In this document: in pieces, positions 46,614 through 57,979 of the stretch
Position numbering within the stretch: the first letter of the stretch is position 1
How the letters are laid out: the number at the start of each line of letters is the position of its first letter
Assembly: GCF_030270585.1 (NCBI RefSeq)
Contig: NZ_BSYI01000018.1
Coordinates: 1-64,000, forward strand
Direction: 5' to 3'
Source: Paralimibaculum aggregatum
GTDB taxonomy: Bacteria > Pseudomonadota > Alphaproteobacteria > Rhodobacterales > Rhodobacteraceae
DNA length: 64,000 bases
Translations under genes and position numbers: made by a program
Notes under the pieces: model-generated
The model's input: the letters and a program-made list of their open reading frames with translations, nothing else
The model's database searches: none
Told to the model about the DNA's origin: nothing

Positions 46614-46982
46614 TCAGCCGTAGAAGAATTCTTCCCGGACGATCTTTCCGTCACGCACCGTGTAGATCGCTATCTCCTTCATCGCGTGCCGCTCCCCGGA
46701 CTCGCGATTGGTCGCGTCGGCGGTGAAGATCACGCCGAACCGGTCGGGCCCGTGCGGATACGGCCCGTCGGCGGTGCTCTCATGCACCTCCATCGCGGAC
46801 TCCCACCATGCATGCTTGCCGCGGATCGCCTCGAGGCCCTGCGCCTCGCGGCCCTGCCCCATGTCCATCGCCTCGACCGAGACGGCGTCCTCGGCATAGA
46901 GCGCGGCGAGGCCCTCGGCCTCGGTTCCGTTGCGGCAATGGGCGACCAGCGCCTCGCCGATGCGTTTCAGCTCGTCGGTCAT
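46614..46982 (-). CDS. SnoaL-like nuclear transport factor 2 protein
   Basis: A 122-residue NTF2-fold protein. LAALYAEDAVSVEAMDMGQG and then IYTVRDGKIVREEFFYG are typical of the SnoaL group, which includes small-ring hydrolases and isomerases and stress-linked proteins. GGGAGG before the ATG at 46982 fixes the start. It precedes the methyltransferase by 22 bases and is probably its operon partner. Confidence 0.85.
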   Translation of the reverse strand: MTDELKRIGEALVAHCRNGTEAEGLAALYAEDAVSVEAMDMGQGREAQGLEAIRGKHAWWESAMEVHESTADGPYPHGPDRFGVIFTADATNRESGERHAMKEIAIYTVRDGKIVREEFFYG

Positions 46983-47126
46983 GCGATCCTCCCAGATGAT
47001 GAGAACATTTTTAGAACACATGGATCGATTCGGCAAGCGGCCGGTGCGCGGGAGACCCGTCCCGTCCCTCGACAACCGGGCGATGGAGGCGCAGGATCGG
47101 CCGATCCCCGATGACGGGAGGAGCCC

Positions 47127-47285
47127 ATGCGACACGCCGACAGACATCCCCGCAGGCTGCTGGCCGCAGCGCTGGCGGCTGCGCTCGCCGCCTGCAGCGC
47201 CCTGCCGCCGCCGGGCCCTGCGCCGGAGGCCCTGCCCTTCGCCGAGACCAGCACCGCCGATCACCTCTCGGGCGCCAGCGAGTAG
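47127..47285 (+). CDS. very small lipoprotein
   Basis: A 52-residue frame with a strong ribosome site (GGGAGGAG) before its ATG. The N-terminus is basic (MRHADRHPRR), then a hydrophobic run of Leu and Ala ends in LAACS, a lipobox with the acylated Cys at residue 23. The mature peptide is only about 30 residues (ending HLSGASE), comparable with bacteriocin lysis or entericidin-like lipoproteins. Its 3' end overlaps the tail of the convergent VPLPA-CTERM gene by 25 bases. Confidence 0.5.
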   Translation: MRHADRHPRRLLAAALAAALAACSALPPPGPAPEALPFAETSTADHLSGASE

Positions 47286-47953
47286 CGCCGGTGCCCGGGC
47301 GGCGCGGCGGTGGAGCAGGCCGAGCCCGCCGAGCCCGGTCAGCAGCAGCACTGCGCCCGCCGGCAGCGGCATATCGGCTGCCGGCTCGCCCTCGACGACG
47401 AAGCGCAGGTTCGCGGCCCCGTTCTGCCAGTTCCCGTCAAGCGTGTAGAAGAAGCTCGGCGACCCAATCTCGGCGTTGTTGCTCGGCATGTAGCCGAGTC
47501 CGTCGGCTCCGAACGCGCCGTCCGTGCGGTCGGTATCCGCCCCGAAGATCAGCGCGTAGAAGCCCGGGTCCAGCGTGACCGAGAGGGGGTGCTGATATCC
47601 CCGCTTGCGCCGGAGGCGAGCGGCAGTTCGAAGCTCTGCCCGAAAAGGGCGATGCCCGGCGCGTCGATATCCATCGGATCGGCGAAGTCCGGCAATGCAC
47701 CGGCTGACGGAAGCGCGACGATCGCGGCGAACAGGCTGCCGTAAGACCGCCCGACATGCCCCCCGACCGCGGTGACCCGCGTGCGCTCGGAGATCGAGAA
47801 CCGCGCGCCGAGGTACTGATCGCTCAGGCCTGACCCCGAGTTCTGCCCGGTTGGCCCGAGCGACGCGGTCTCGAGGATCGTCGCGGCCGGCGCGGCCGAG
47901 GCCAGCAACAGGGCGGCCGCGGCTGCCGCAGCCAGAGTGGGTCTGAAAGACAT
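47261..47953 (-). pseudogene. VPLPA-CTERM surface protein gene with two frameshifts
   Basis: The first frame runs from ATG 47953 (GGGGGAG upstream) with a signal peptide and ends its sensible reading at GASGDISTP. Reading then resumes one frame over as LSVTLDPGFYALIFGADTD and continues to the sorting tail DMPLPAGAVLLLTGLGGLG. The shift sits in a run of five G at 47585-47589; one more base would restore frame. Near the end a second shift of opposite sign, near 47295, would give GHRRYSLAPER and a stop at 47261. The protein would be about 230 residues, with a VPLPA membrane-sorting anchor. It may be a pseudogene or carry sequencing errors. Confidence 0.7.
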
Positions 47954-48012
47954 CACTGAAGCTCCCCCAAGAGCAATGCAGCGAGCCCAACCGATGGTAT
48001 CTCTATCGCAAC

Positions 48013-48041
48013 GAAAAAGGGCCCCGCCGAGGCAGGGCCCT
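48013..48041 (-). terminator. Rho-independent terminator of ftsH
   Basis: On the minus strand AAGGGCCC (48041-48034) pairs with GGGCCCTT (48023-48016) across a ten-base loop and is followed by a run of T. It lies 23 bases after the ftsH stop. It could also act on the other strand. Confidence 0.85.
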
Positions 48042-48063
48042 TCAAACTCCGCCGGGTCCGGGC

Positions 48064-49983
<1,920 letters not shown>

Positions 49984-50045
49984 GTGTTTTCTCCCGCTGG
50001 TGGCAAGATGCACGGCCCGTCGTGTCACCGCCGTGGCCTCAGACT

Positions 50046-50078
50046 ATCATAATTGGTGCAGGCACCGGTTAAGGGCAA
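50046..50078 (-). promoter_or_regulatory. candidate ftsH promoter
   Basis: TATGAT at 50051-50046 is a good -10. TTGCCC at 50078-50073 or TTAACC at 50072-50067 could be the -35, but spacings of 21 and 15 are both off the optimum. It lies about 65 bases before the ftsH TTG and overlaps the tilS stop. Confidence 0.4.
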
Positions 50079-51427
50079 GCGCTGCGACGAAAGGGCAGAC
50101 CCTGGGCGCGGCGGCATCCCTGCGCGAGCAGATCGGCGATCGCGGGCCCGGCTCCGCCATGGTCCGGTGCGGTATACCCCGCCGTCGGCGCGGCGAGAAG
50201 GCCCGGCGCGCCCCAGAGCGCCGGCTGCACGCGGCGGAGCGCCACAGGGGCCGCCCGGAAGGGCACGGGCGCGGTCCATTCGCCGGACCGCTCGGCGGCA
50301 CGGAGCGCGGCGAGGCCCGGCGCGCCGAGCGGGCCGAGCATGGTGCCCGGGGGGCCCGCTGCCTCCGCCCGCCAGCGGCCGTCCCAGACCGCGCCTGAGA
50401 CGAGCGCCACCGGGGCCGCCGCCGCCGCCGCCTCGCGCCAGATCGTCAGGCTGTCGCCGTCCGCCCGCCAGCAGCAGCCGGCCAGCGTCCCCTCCGCCGG
50501 GCCGGGGAGCGCCGTGAGGATGCGCTCGAGCGCCTCCTGGCGCGGGCGATACGCGGCTCCGCCGATGCCGCAGAGGCTGTCCGCCAGCACGCGGAAGGCG
50601 GTGTCGGCCCGGGCCGCGGCGAGCCTTGCGCCGTCATGCACCACCTCGCCGAGCGGGCCGAGCCGGCGCGCCTCGAGCGCCAGCGCCGCCGCGGCATCCT
50701 CCAGCACCAGCCGCTGCTCGCCGAGCCGCGCCGCCGTGGCCGCCAGCCCCTCCGCCCCGATCCCCAGCGGTGCCAGCAGGGCCAGCGCCTGCCGCGCGCG
50801 CACCCGCTCGAAACGCGGGTCGTCGTTGGAGGGATCCTCCGCCCAGCCGATGCCGCGGGCACGCAGCAGGTCGCGCAGCGCCTCGCGCCGGAGCCCGAGG
50901 CACGGCCGCAGCCAGCGCGTGCCGGCGACCTCTGCCGCCGGGGCCAGCGCCGCCAGCCCGTCGAGCCCGGAGCCGCGGGCAAGGCGCAGGAGCAGCGTCT
51001 CCGCCCGATCCTCCAGGGTATGGCCGGTGAGCACCGCGGCAAGCCCCTCGCGCGCCGCCCAGGCCCCGAGGAGCCGTTGCCGCGCCGCCCGCGCCGCCGC
51101 CTGCAGATTGCCGCGGCCGGGGGCATCGTCCCATCTGAGCACGGTGTGGGAAATGCCGAGCGTGGCCGCCAGCCGCCCGGCAGCGGCGGCCTCGGCACCG
51201 CTTTCCGGGCGCAGCCCGTGATCCACCGTGGCGGCGGCGAGGCGATGGCCGGAGCCCCTCGCCCAGTCCGCCGCCAGCACCGTCAGCGCCGCCGAATCGC
51301 CGCCGCCCGAGAGCGCGATGCCGAGCCCGGCCGGCGCCGGCGGCGCGAGCCGGTCCATCGTCGCGGAGAAGGCCCGGGCCGTCGCGGCCGGATCAGCCGC
51401 AGGTGCGGGCGACCCGGCCGCGGTCAT
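50069..51427 (-). CDS. tilS: tRNA(Ile)-lysidine synthase
   Basis: A 452-residue enzyme that converts the CAU wobble cytidine of tRNA-Ile2 to lysidine. The PP-loop is ALSGGGDSAALTVLAAD, TVDHGLRPESGAEA follows, and LTGHTLEDRAETLLLRLARG completes the ATP site. The C-terminal half is divergent and Ala-rich, as often in high-GC genomes. It lies between cpoB and ftsH. A tRNA with a CAU anticodon occurs elsewhere in the window at 5761-5837. Confidence 0.94.
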   Translation of the reverse strand: MTAAGSPAPAADPAATARAFSATMDRLAPPAPAGLGIALSGGGDSAALTVLAADWARGSGHRLAAATVDHGLRPESGAEAAAAGRLAATLGISHTVLRWDDAPGRGNLQAAARAARQRLLGAWAAREGLAAVLTGHTLEDRAETLLLRLARGSGLDGLAALAPAAEVAGTRWLRPCLGLRREALRDLLRARGIGWAEDPSNDDPRFERVRARQALALLAPLGIGAEGLAATAARLGEQRLVLEDAAAALALEARRLGPLGEVVHDGARLAAARADTAFRVLADSLCGIGGAAYRPRQEALERILTALPGPAEGTLAGCCWRADGDSLTIWREAAAAAAPVALVSGAVWDGRWRAEAAGPPGTMLGPLGAPGLAALRAAERSGEWTAPVPFRAAPVALRRVQPALWGAPGLLAAPTAGYTAPDHGGAGPAIADLLAQGCRRAQGLPFRRSACP

Positions 51428-51433
51428 CGCCGG

Positions 51434-52312
51434 TCAGGACCCGCAGGCGAGGCTGTCGCGCTCCGCATCCGCGGCATTGATCATCTCCCGGTCGTTCGGG
51501 AACTGGTTGCGCACCTCGCGCAGTGTCAGGCAGGCCTCGGAGACCTGCCCGAGCCGGCCGAGCGTGACGCCGAGCTGCAGCAGGTTGCGGGCGGCCAGCG
51601 GCCCCTGCCGGTCGGTGTTGTAGCCCGCGAGATGGCGCCGCGCTGCCTCGGCGAAGCTGCCGCGCACGAAGTTGCTCCGCCCGAGCCAGAACTGCGCCTC
51701 CGCCGCCTCCGCGCGGCCGGGGTTCTCGGCGAGATAGCGCTCGAGCCGCCCCTCGCCCTGGTCGAAGCGGCCCTGCTGGATATCGGCGATCGCGAGGTCG
51801 AGATCGGTGCGCCCGCCGCCGCCGGCGCCGGTCCGCGGCGCCGGGGCCACGGGCACGGGCGCCGGCGCCGGGGCCGCCGCCTGGCGCTGCCCGCCGAGCG
51901 GCTGCGGCGGCGCCAGGCTGCCGACATCGCCGCCCTCGAGCTCGGTCAGGCGGAAATCGATGTCGCCGAAGCGCCGCCCGGCATCCTCGGCGATCTGGCG
52001 CTGCTGGAACTCGAGCTGCTCGACGATGCCGGTGAGCCGGCCCAGCTCCGCCTCCAGCCGGTCGAGCCGCACCAGCGCCTCGCCGCCGCCGGCACTGCCG
52101 CCGCCGCCGGTACGCGGGGCCGGGGCGCCGCCGTCGAGCGCCTGGAGCCGCGCCCGGATATCGGCCATCTCGGCGTCGAGAATGCCGAGCCGGTAGCGCA
52201 GATCCTGCACCGTGTCGCCGCTGCCGGTCCATTGCTGGGCGCCGGCGGGCAGAGCCGCCAGCATCCCGATCACGACCAGACCTGCGGCGCGTGCGAAAAC
52301 CCCGGCCCCCAT
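51434..52312 (-). CDS. cpoB: cell division coordinator CpoB (YbgF)
   Basis: A 292-residue periplasmic protein that links Tol to peptidoglycan synthesis. A signal peptide ends at LPAGA, near residue 25. A coiled-coil (residues 40-115, with ALVRLDRLEAELGRLTGIV) leads through a Pro-Ala linker to C-terminal TPR units (DLAIADIQQGRFDQGEGRLE and later NLLQLGVTLGRLGQVSEAC). It follows pal by three bases and precedes tilS by six. Confidence 0.92.
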   Translation of the reverse strand: MGAGVFARAAGLVVIGMLAALPAGAQQWTGSGDTVQDLRYRLGILDAEMADIRARLQALDGGAPAPRTGGGGSAGGGEALVRLDRLEAELGRLTGIVEQLEFQQRQIAEDAGRRFGDIDFRLTELEGGDVGSLAPPQPLGGQRQAAAPAPAPVPVAPAPRTGAGGGGRTDLDLAIADIQQGRFDQGEGRLERYLAENPGRAEAAEAQFWLGRSNFVRGSFAEAARRHLAGYNTDRQGPLAARNLLQLGVTLGRLGQVSEACLTLREVRNQFPNDREMINAADAERDSLACGS

Positions 52313-52315
52313 GGC

Positions 52316-52840
52316 TCAGCTCCCGGCCGCTTTGGTGACGACGCTGACGCTGCGGCGGTTCTGCGACCAGCAGCTCTCGTCGGAGCAGAGCGCCACCGGG
52401 CGCTCCTTGCCGTAGCTCACGCTCGAGAGCCGGCCCGGCGCCACGCCCTGGCTGATCAGGAAGCTGCGCACGGCATTGGCGCGGCGCGCGCCGAGGCCGA
52501 GGTTGTATTCCCGCGTGCCGCGCTCGTCGGCATGGCCCTCGATCACGGCGGTGGCGCCGGGGTTCTGCGCCAGCCAGGCGGCCTGCCTGACCAGCGTCGC
52601 CTGCGCCGGGGCATCGAGATCGTGCCGGTCGGTGTCGAAGAACACCCGGTCGCCCACCACCACGTTGAAGTACTCGACGGAGGTGATGTCGGAAATGCCG
52701 CCCGCGCCCGCCGTCGGGTCGCCGCCGCCGGCACCGCTGCCGGTTGCGGGACCCGCCTCGTCCGAGCTCGAACACGCGGCCAATGACGCCAGGGCCGCGG
52801 CCATTACCAGTCTCGTGAAAGTCTTCCGGTGCGTCGCCAT
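52316..52840 (-). CDS. pal: peptidoglycan-associated lipoprotein
   Basis: A 174-residue outer-membrane lipoprotein. The lipobox is LASLAACSSS at residues 17-26. After a Gly linker the OmpA-like domain carries VVGDRVFFDTDRHDL and the peptidoglycan-binding HADERGTREYNLGLGARRAN. It anchors the envelope via Tol. It lies 149 bases after tolB and just before cpoB, the classic order. Confidence 0.95.
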   Translation of the reverse strand: MATHRKTFTRLVMAAALASLAACSSSDEAGPATGSGAGGGDPTAGAGGISDITSVEYFNVVVGDRVFFDTDRHDLDAPAQATLVRQAAWLAQNPGATAVIEGHADERGTREYNLGLGARRANAVRSFLISQGVAPGRLSSVSYGKERPVALCSDESCWSQNRRSVSVVTKAAGS

Positions 52841-52989
52841 GACTGTCCTGCCTCTCAGGGATTCAGTTGGGATTGCAGTTCTTGTCTCTCGTTCAGGCCC
52901 GCCCCGCTGGCCCCCGTCTCCCGCGCCGCGCAGTATCCCTGCGCAGCCGCCGGGCCGCAAGGGCGCCCGATGGCGGGCCCAGTCACCGC

Positions 52990-54327
52990 TCAGGGCAAGA
53001 GCGCCGACCACGCGGGGTCGGAGGCGGCGTTCGGGGTGGGGACGGGCCGCAGGTTGCGCCCGCTGACATCGATCGACATCAGCCGCGGCGCGCCGTTCTG
53101 CCCGGGGCTCTCCTGCATGAAGGCGATGACGCGGCCGTTCGGCGAGAAGCTCGGCCCCTCGACGAGGAAGCCGGCGGCGAGCAGCCGCTCTTCCGAGCCG
53201 TCGGCCCGCATCACGCCGATGTTGAAGCGCCCGCCCTGGATCTTGGTGAAGGCGATCAGGTCGCCCCGCGGCGACCAGACCGGCGTGCCGTAGCTGCCTT
53301 GGCCGAAGCTGATCCGCTGCGCCGGGCCGCCGATCGACGACATCACGTAGAGCTGCTGGCTGCCGCCGCGATCCGACTCGAAGACGATCCGGTTGCCGTC
53401 CGGCGAGAAGGAGGGCGCGGTGTCGATGCCGGGATGCCGGGTCAGCCGGCGCAGCTGGCGCCCGCCCAGCGTCAGCACGTAGAGATCGGTGTTGCCCTCG
53501 AGCGAGAGCGACAGCGCGACCTCCGTGCCCGCCGGCGAGAACCGCGGCGCGAAGCTCATGCCGGGAAAGTTGCCGAGCCGCTCGCGCGCGCCGGTGGCGA
53601 TCTCCTGCATCCAGATCTCCGGCTGCCCGCGATCATAGGAGATGTAGAGCACGCGGCGGGAATCGGGGGAGATCCGCGGCGTCAGCACCAGCCCATCGGC
53701 GCCGGTGAGATAGCGAACATTGGCGCCGTCCTGGTCCATCAGCGCGATGCGCTTGCGCCGGCTGCCCTTCGGCCCGGTCTCGTCGACGAAGGCGATGCGG
53801 CTGTCGAAATAGCCGCCCTCGCCGGTCAGCGCGGTGTAGACCTGATCGGCCACCTTGTGCGCGAGCCGGCGGCGCGCCTCCTGGTCGGCCAGCAGCTGCA
53901 GCCCGGCGAGCTCGGTCTCGGCCACCGTGTCGAAGATGCGGAACTGCACCTGCACCCGGCCGTCGGCGGCGCGCATCACCCGGCCCGTCACCAGCGCCTG
54001 CGCGTCGATGGCGCGCCAGTTGGCATAGGTCGGCACCGTGTCGAAGGGCAGCGACGCCTCGATGAAGGCGGCCGGCGAAATCAGCCCGAACAGCCCGGAG
54101 CGCTCCAGATCGGCCTCCAGCACCTGGTCGATCTCGGCGGCGACCGCGGCCAGGCCATCCCCGGCGGCGAAGGGCATCAGCGCCGTCGGCAGCGGCGCGA
54201 ACTCCGCGCCCTCGATGCGCAGCTGCAGCGGCGGCGCCTGCGCCGCGGCCGGGCCGGCAGGCACCAGCCCCGTGGCGATGAGCGAGAGGAGGAGTGCGGC
54301 GCCCGCACGGGCAAGGAGATGTCTCAT
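52990..54327 (-). CDS. tolB: Tol-Pal system protein TolB
   Basis: A 445-residue periplasmic beta-propeller. A signal peptide ends near residue 30 (GPAAAQA). An N-terminal domain is followed by repeats such as [20 protein letters not shown] and later [20 protein letters not shown], each with the SPDG turn of the propeller blades. It links Pal and TolA at the division site. Its start overlaps the TolA stop by four bases. Confidence 0.95.
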   Translation of the reverse strand: MRHLLARAGAALLLSLIATGLVPAGPAAAQAPPLQLRIEGAEFAPLPTALMPFAAGDGLAAVAAEIDQVLEADLERSGLFGLISPAAFIEASLPFDTVPTYANWRAIDAQALVTGRVMRAADGRVQVQFRIFDTVAETELAGLQLLADQEARRRLAHKVADQVYTALTGEGGYFDSRIAFVDETGPKGSRRKRIALMDQDGANVRYLTGADGLVLTPRISPDSRRVLYISYDRGQPEIWMQEIATGARERLGNFPGMSFAPRFSPAGTEVALSLSLEGNTDLYVLTLGGRQLRRLTRHPGIDTAPSFSPDGNRIVFESDRGGSQQLYVMSSIGGPAQRISFGQGSYGTPVWSPRGDLIAFTKIQGGRFNIGVMRADGSEERLLAAGFLVEGPSFSPNGRVIAFMQESPGQNGAPRLMSIDVSGRNLRPVPTPNAASDPAWSALLP

Positions 54328-55532
54328 GAGCTGAATCCGGCTCCATGGGGAGTGAATGTCACGTGGATGCGCTGCCAGGCGGAGAACTTCTCCCTCGGCA
54401 GCTTGGCGAAGACCCGGCCCTGGCTCGCTGCCCGGATCAGCGCGCGCCGGCCGGCCTGGAACAGCGCCCGCTGCGCGCCCTGGTCGCCGCCGCGGGCCTC
54501 GACGAGCTCGGGCCCCTCGACGATGCTGCCCGCCGGGTCGAGCGCGATCGCCACCGTCACCTCGAGGCTGCGGTCGGCGCGGCTGCCGGCATAGGTGAAG
54601 TATTGCTGGATGCCGAGCCGCAGCGCGTCCTTCTCGCCGCGGCTGACCTGGCTGGCGAAACGGCTGGCGCCGGCGGCCCGCGGCGGCGTCGGCTCGGCGG
54701 CCTGGCGGGCAGCAGGCTCGGGCGCCGGCTCCGGCGAGGGTTCCGGCGTCGCCGCGGCCTGGCGGGTCTCCTGCGAGGCGGCGGAGGCGGCGGCGACCTC
54801 GGCCGGGCGTGCCACCGGCAGCCGGGCCTCGCGCGGCGCCGGGCCTTCCGGCGCCTCCGGTTCCTGCGCGACCTCGGCCTCCGGGGTCTCGGTCTCGTCC
54901 GGTTCGGGCTCCGGCGCCTCGGCCTCGGCGGGCGCAGGCTCCGGATCCGGCGGGCGCTCGGGCCGTGCACCTGGCACCGGCACGGGGCGCGAGGCAAGCG
55001 GCTGCACCGGCTCGGTGGCGGGCGGGCTCTCGGGCACCGGCGCCTCGGCCGGCGGGGCATCGGGCACCGGGATCTCGGCGATCGAGGGGCGCACGGCCTC
55101 GGTCGGCACCGTGGTCGGCGGCGGCGGGCTGGCCAGCACGGGCAGGTCGGGGCGCGGATCGGGGGGCGCCGCGGCCACGGGCCCGAGCTCGCCCCGCTCC
55201 GGTGCGGTCTCTGCCGGCGGCGCGGGCTGCAGCGGCGGGGTCTCCGCCAGCTCGGGCGCCACCGGCCCATCCGGCGCATCGGAGGGGCGCACCGGGGCGG
55301 CGGAGAGCATCGCGTCGAAATCGGCGCCGTCGATGACCGAAACCTCCGCCGTGATGAACTGGGCCGGCTCCTCGCGCGCGGCGAAGAGCGGGCCCACCAG
55401 GACCGCCAGGAGGAGCCCCAGATGCAGCGCGCCCGAGGCGATCAGCCCCTCGCGCATGCCGCCGGCACCGGTCTCCACGAGATCCGCCTCCGTGCCGGTC
55501 TTCCCGGCGGCCTGACGCCTGGCGCGACGCAT
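54324..55532 (-). CDS. tolA: TolA-like protein of the Tol-Pal system
   Basis: A protein of about 402 residues. It has one membrane span near residues 28-52 ([20 protein letters not shown]), a long Pro-Glu-Ala rich periplasmic domain (residues 60-290) in place of the usual helical coil, and a C-terminal TolA fold ([20 protein letters not shown] onward). It spans the periplasm to reach Pal. It starts at ATG 55532, overlapping the tolR stop, with a GTG one codon upstream as an alternative. Confidence 0.88.
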   Translation of the reverse strand: MRRARRQAAGKTGTEADLVETGAGGMREGLIASGALHLGLLLAVLVGPLFAAREEPAQFITAEVSVIDGADFDAMLSAAPVRPSDAPDGPVAPELAETPPLQPAPPAETAPERGELGPVAAAPPDPRPDLPVLASPPPPTTVPTEAVRPSIAEIPVPDAPPAEAPVPESPPATEPVQPLASRPVPVPGARPERPPDPEPAPAEAEAPEPEPDETETPEAEVAQEPEAPEGPAPREARLPVARPAEVAAASAASQETRQAAATPEPSPEPAPEPAARQAAEPTPPRAAGASRFASQVSRGEKDALRLGIQQYFTYAGSRADRSLEVTVAIALDPAGSIVEGPELVEARGGDQGAQRALFQAGRRALIRAASQGRVFAKLPREKFSAWQRIHVTFTPHGAGFSS

Positions 55533-56005
55533 CACCCCGCGTCCTCTCCCTCCGGCAGCCCCCCTGCCGGCTGGTCGTGCACGAAGGTGATCTTGAGGAA
55601 GCCCGCGCGGTTCAGCTCGGCGATCAGCCAGGAGACCCGGCCATAGTCGATCCCCGCATCGGCGCGGAGATAGATCGTGTCGTCCTCGCGGGCGGCGCGG
55701 ATCGCGGCGAGCTTGGGCAGCAGCTCGGCCACCGGCACCGGCTGGTTCTGGATCGAGAAGCCGCCGCCGGCATCGACCGTCACGGTGAGTGGCTCCTCCT
55801 GCGCATTGGGCAGCGGCGGGGCGTTGGTCTCGGGCAGCTCCACCGCGACGCCGACGGTCAGCAGCGGCGCCGCCACCATGAAGATGATCAGCAGCACCAG
55901 CATCACGTCGACGAAGGGCGTGACGTTGATCTCGGACATCGGGCGCAGCCCCTGGCCCTGCCCGCGGGTGCGGGCGCCGCGCGCCTGGCCGACGCCGGCC
56001 CCCAT
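55532..56005 (-). CDS. tolR: TolR proton-channel subunit
   Basis: A 157-residue ExbD/TolR protein. After a basic cytoplasmic segment comes [19 protein letters not shown], with the membrane-embedded Asp that handles protons, and a periplasmic domain with [20 protein letters not shown]. It overlaps tolQ and tolA at its ends (TGATG junctions), which implies coupled translation. Confidence 0.95.
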   Translation of the reverse strand: MGAGVGQARGARTRGQGQGLRPMSEINVTPFVDVMLVLLIIFMVAAPLLTVGVAVELPETNAPPLPNAQEEPLTVTVDAGGGFSIQNQPVPVAELLPKLAAIRAAREDDTIYLRADAGIDYGRVSWLIAELNRAGFLKITFVHDQPAGGLPEGEDAG

Positions 56006-56799
56006 CAGTGCATCCCCATCGCGGCGGGCTGGGCCATCGGCGTCTGGCTGCGGTCGATCTCGCGGGCGAGCAGGGTGGAGAACTCGTCGGCGAAATTCTC
56101 GAGCGAGGCGCTCACCCCCTCCGCCATGGCACCGAGGCGGTTGTAGCCCACGGTCGCCGGGATCGCCGCCAGCAGCCCGAGCGCCGTGGCCAGCAGCGCC
56201 TCGGCGATGCCGGGCGCGACGACGGCGAGGTTGGTGTTCTGCGCGATGGCGATGCTCTCGAAGCTGTGCTTGATGCCCCAGACGGTGGCGAAGAGCCCGA
56301 CGAAGGGCGAGACCGCCCCCACCGTCGCCAGGAAGGCCAGCCGGCTCTGCACCCGCTCGCCCTCGCGCGCGATGGCCACCGCCATGGCCCGGTCGAGCCG
56401 CGCCTGGGTGCCCGCGAGGATGCTGCCATTGGGCAGGAAGGAGCGCCGCCATTCCCGCATCCCCGCCACGAAGACCCGCTCGATCGGGGTGCGCGGGCGG
56501 GCGCCGACCCGGTCGAACAGCTCGTCGAGCGACTGGCCGGACCAGAAGTTCGCCTCGAAGGCGCGAGTCTGCCTGGTCAGCCGCCCGAGCGCCAGCGCCT
56601 TGGAAAGGATGATCGTCCATGACCAGAAGGAAGCCGCCAGCAGCAGCAGCATCACCGCCTGCACGATGGGCGTCGCCCGCCAGAACATCGCGAGGACCGA
56701 GAAATCCACCGCCTCGGCGCGCGCTGCTCCCAGCGATGACGGATCGGCCGCCTGCGCAGCAGCCAGCGCGGCCAGGGTTGTCACACCCGCATAGTCCAT
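56005..56799 (-). CDS. tolQ: TolQ proton-channel subunit
   Basis: A 264-residue MotA/TolQ/ExbB protein with three spans, around residues 42-64, 160-180 and 200-222. The segment FLATVGAVSPFVGLFATVWG and then EALLATALGLLAAIPATVGYN are the family core. With TolR it uses the proton gradient to drive TolA. It leads the tolQRAB-pal run on the minus strand. Confidence 0.95.
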   Translation of the reverse strand: MDYAGVTTLAALAAAQAADPSSLGAARAEAVDFSVLAMFWRATPIVQAVMLLLLAASFWSWTIILSKALALGRLTRQTRAFEANFWSGQSLDELFDRVGARPRTPIERVFVAGMREWRRSFLPNGSILAGTQARLDRAMAVAIAREGERVQSRLAFLATVGAVSPFVGLFATVWGIKHSFESIAIAQNTNLAVVAPGIAEALLATALGLLAAIPATVGYNRLGAMAEGVSASLENFADEFSTLLAREIDRSQTPMAQPAAMGMH

Positions 56800-56921
56800 G
56801 ACCTGCTCTCCTCGACCGCGGCGTCCCCCGGCCCGGTTCTCACGCAGCGCGCCGCTGGCCCCTGTATCCGGGGCGATTTGCACATTCAGCACGCAAGGAA
56901 CCGCTTTTCTAAGGCTCCCTT

Positions 56922-57329
56922 TTAACGATCTGCGGCGAAACGGTCCAGAGCCTCGCCGATCTCGGGCGGCAACCGGGTCGGCCGGCCCTCGGCGGTCATG
57001 CAGGCGAGGGAGACCCGCGCCTCGGCCAGCAGCGCCGCGCCGCGCAGCACCCGCTGGTCCATCACGATGCGGGCGGCGCCGCGCCGCGCCAGTGCGGTCT
57101 CCACGGTCACCTGGTCGTCGAACAGCGCCGGGCGGCGATAGTCGATCTCGACCCGGGTGACGACGAAGACGAGGCCCGCCTCGGCCTTCAGCCGGGACTG
57201 GTCGACGCCGAGCATCCGCAGCGCCTCGGTGCGCCCGCGCTCGAGGAATTTCAGGTAGTTGGCGTAATAGACCACGCCCGCGAGGTCGGTATCCTCGTAA
57301 TAGACGCGGATCTCCATCCGGTGGATCAT
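56922..57329 (-). CDS. ybgC: acyl-CoA thioesterase of the tol-pal locus
   Basis: A 135-residue hot-dog enzyme. The motif YYEDTDLAGVVYYANYLKFLE carries the catalytic Asp near residue 14-18. This gene begins most tol-pal operons and hydrolyses short acyl-CoA. Its start overlaps the stop of the preceding hypothetical gene (ATGA), so it is fused translationally to genes upstream. It lies 122 bases before tolQ. Confidence 0.94.
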   Translation of the reverse strand: MIHRMEIRVYYEDTDLAGVVYYANYLKFLERGRTEALRMLGVDQSRLKAEAGLVFVVTRVEIDYRRPALFDDQVTVETALARRGAARIVMDQRVLRGAALLAEARVSLACMTAEGRPTRLPPEIGEALDRFAADR

Positions 57330-57979
57330 GGGCCCTCCCCTTCGGCCCCGATGCGGGCGGCCAGCGCCGCGGCATGGGCCGGGTCGAGGCTCGCATCGGG
57401 CAGTTCCGGGTCATAGGCCGCGCGCAGCACCGCTGCAATCTCCGGGCGCAGGATCACCCGACCGCCCTCGAGCAGCGCCACCGGGCTCTCGGAGAGAAAT
57501 GCCCGGTCGGACCAGAGCAGCATCCCCATCGCCGCCTGCGAGAGCGCCAGCGCCGGCAGCGGCAGCCGGGCGAGATCGTCATCGACACACAGAAGCGTGA
57601 TGCAGAGGCGGATCGCGCCGCGCCCGTCGAAATCGAAGATGCGGTACTGGTTGGCCCCGGTCGCGCCGAGGACATCCGCCAGCCGGTCGAGATCGGGCAC
57701 CAGCCGCGGCAGGCCGCGCACCTCGCGCAGATCGGCCCAGCGCTCGGCGAGAAAGACGAGCGCGTTCGCGCCAAGCTCCCGGTCCTCCGCCGCGACCCCA
57801 TGCGGCGAGAGCGCGGCGACGGCCCGCAGCGCCTCGGTGAGCGCGCGCTCGGCCTCGGGCGCGGCGCCGAAGATCGCCGGCACCTGCGGCCGGCCCCAGC
57901 GCGCGAAACGGTAGCCGCCCCCGGAGCGGGTGAAGAACGCCCGGACGCGGGCTTCGCCGGGTGCCGCCGCAGGGGTCAC
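57326..57979 (-). CDS. hypothetical protein between ybgC and ruvB
   Basis: A 217-residue soluble protein with no signal peptide. I recognise no domain. Segments FFTRSGGGYRFARWGRPQVP and NQYRIFDFDGRGAIRLCITL suggest an alpha/beta fold. It begins at GTG 57979, overlapping the previous stop, and its own stop overlaps ybgC, so it belongs to a coupled chain. A function in cell-envelope upkeep would fit the location but is not shown. Confidence 0.78.
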   Translation of the reverse strand: MTPAAAPGEARVRAFFTRSGGGYRFARWGRPQVPAIFGAAPEAERALTEALRAVAALSPHGVAAEDRELGANALVFLAERWADLREVRGLPRLVPDLDRLADVLGATGANQYRIFDFDGRGAIRLCITLLCVDDDLARLPLPALALSQAAMGMLLWSDRAFLSESPVALLEGGRVILRPEIAAVLRAAYDPELPDASLDPAHAAALAARIGAEGEGP

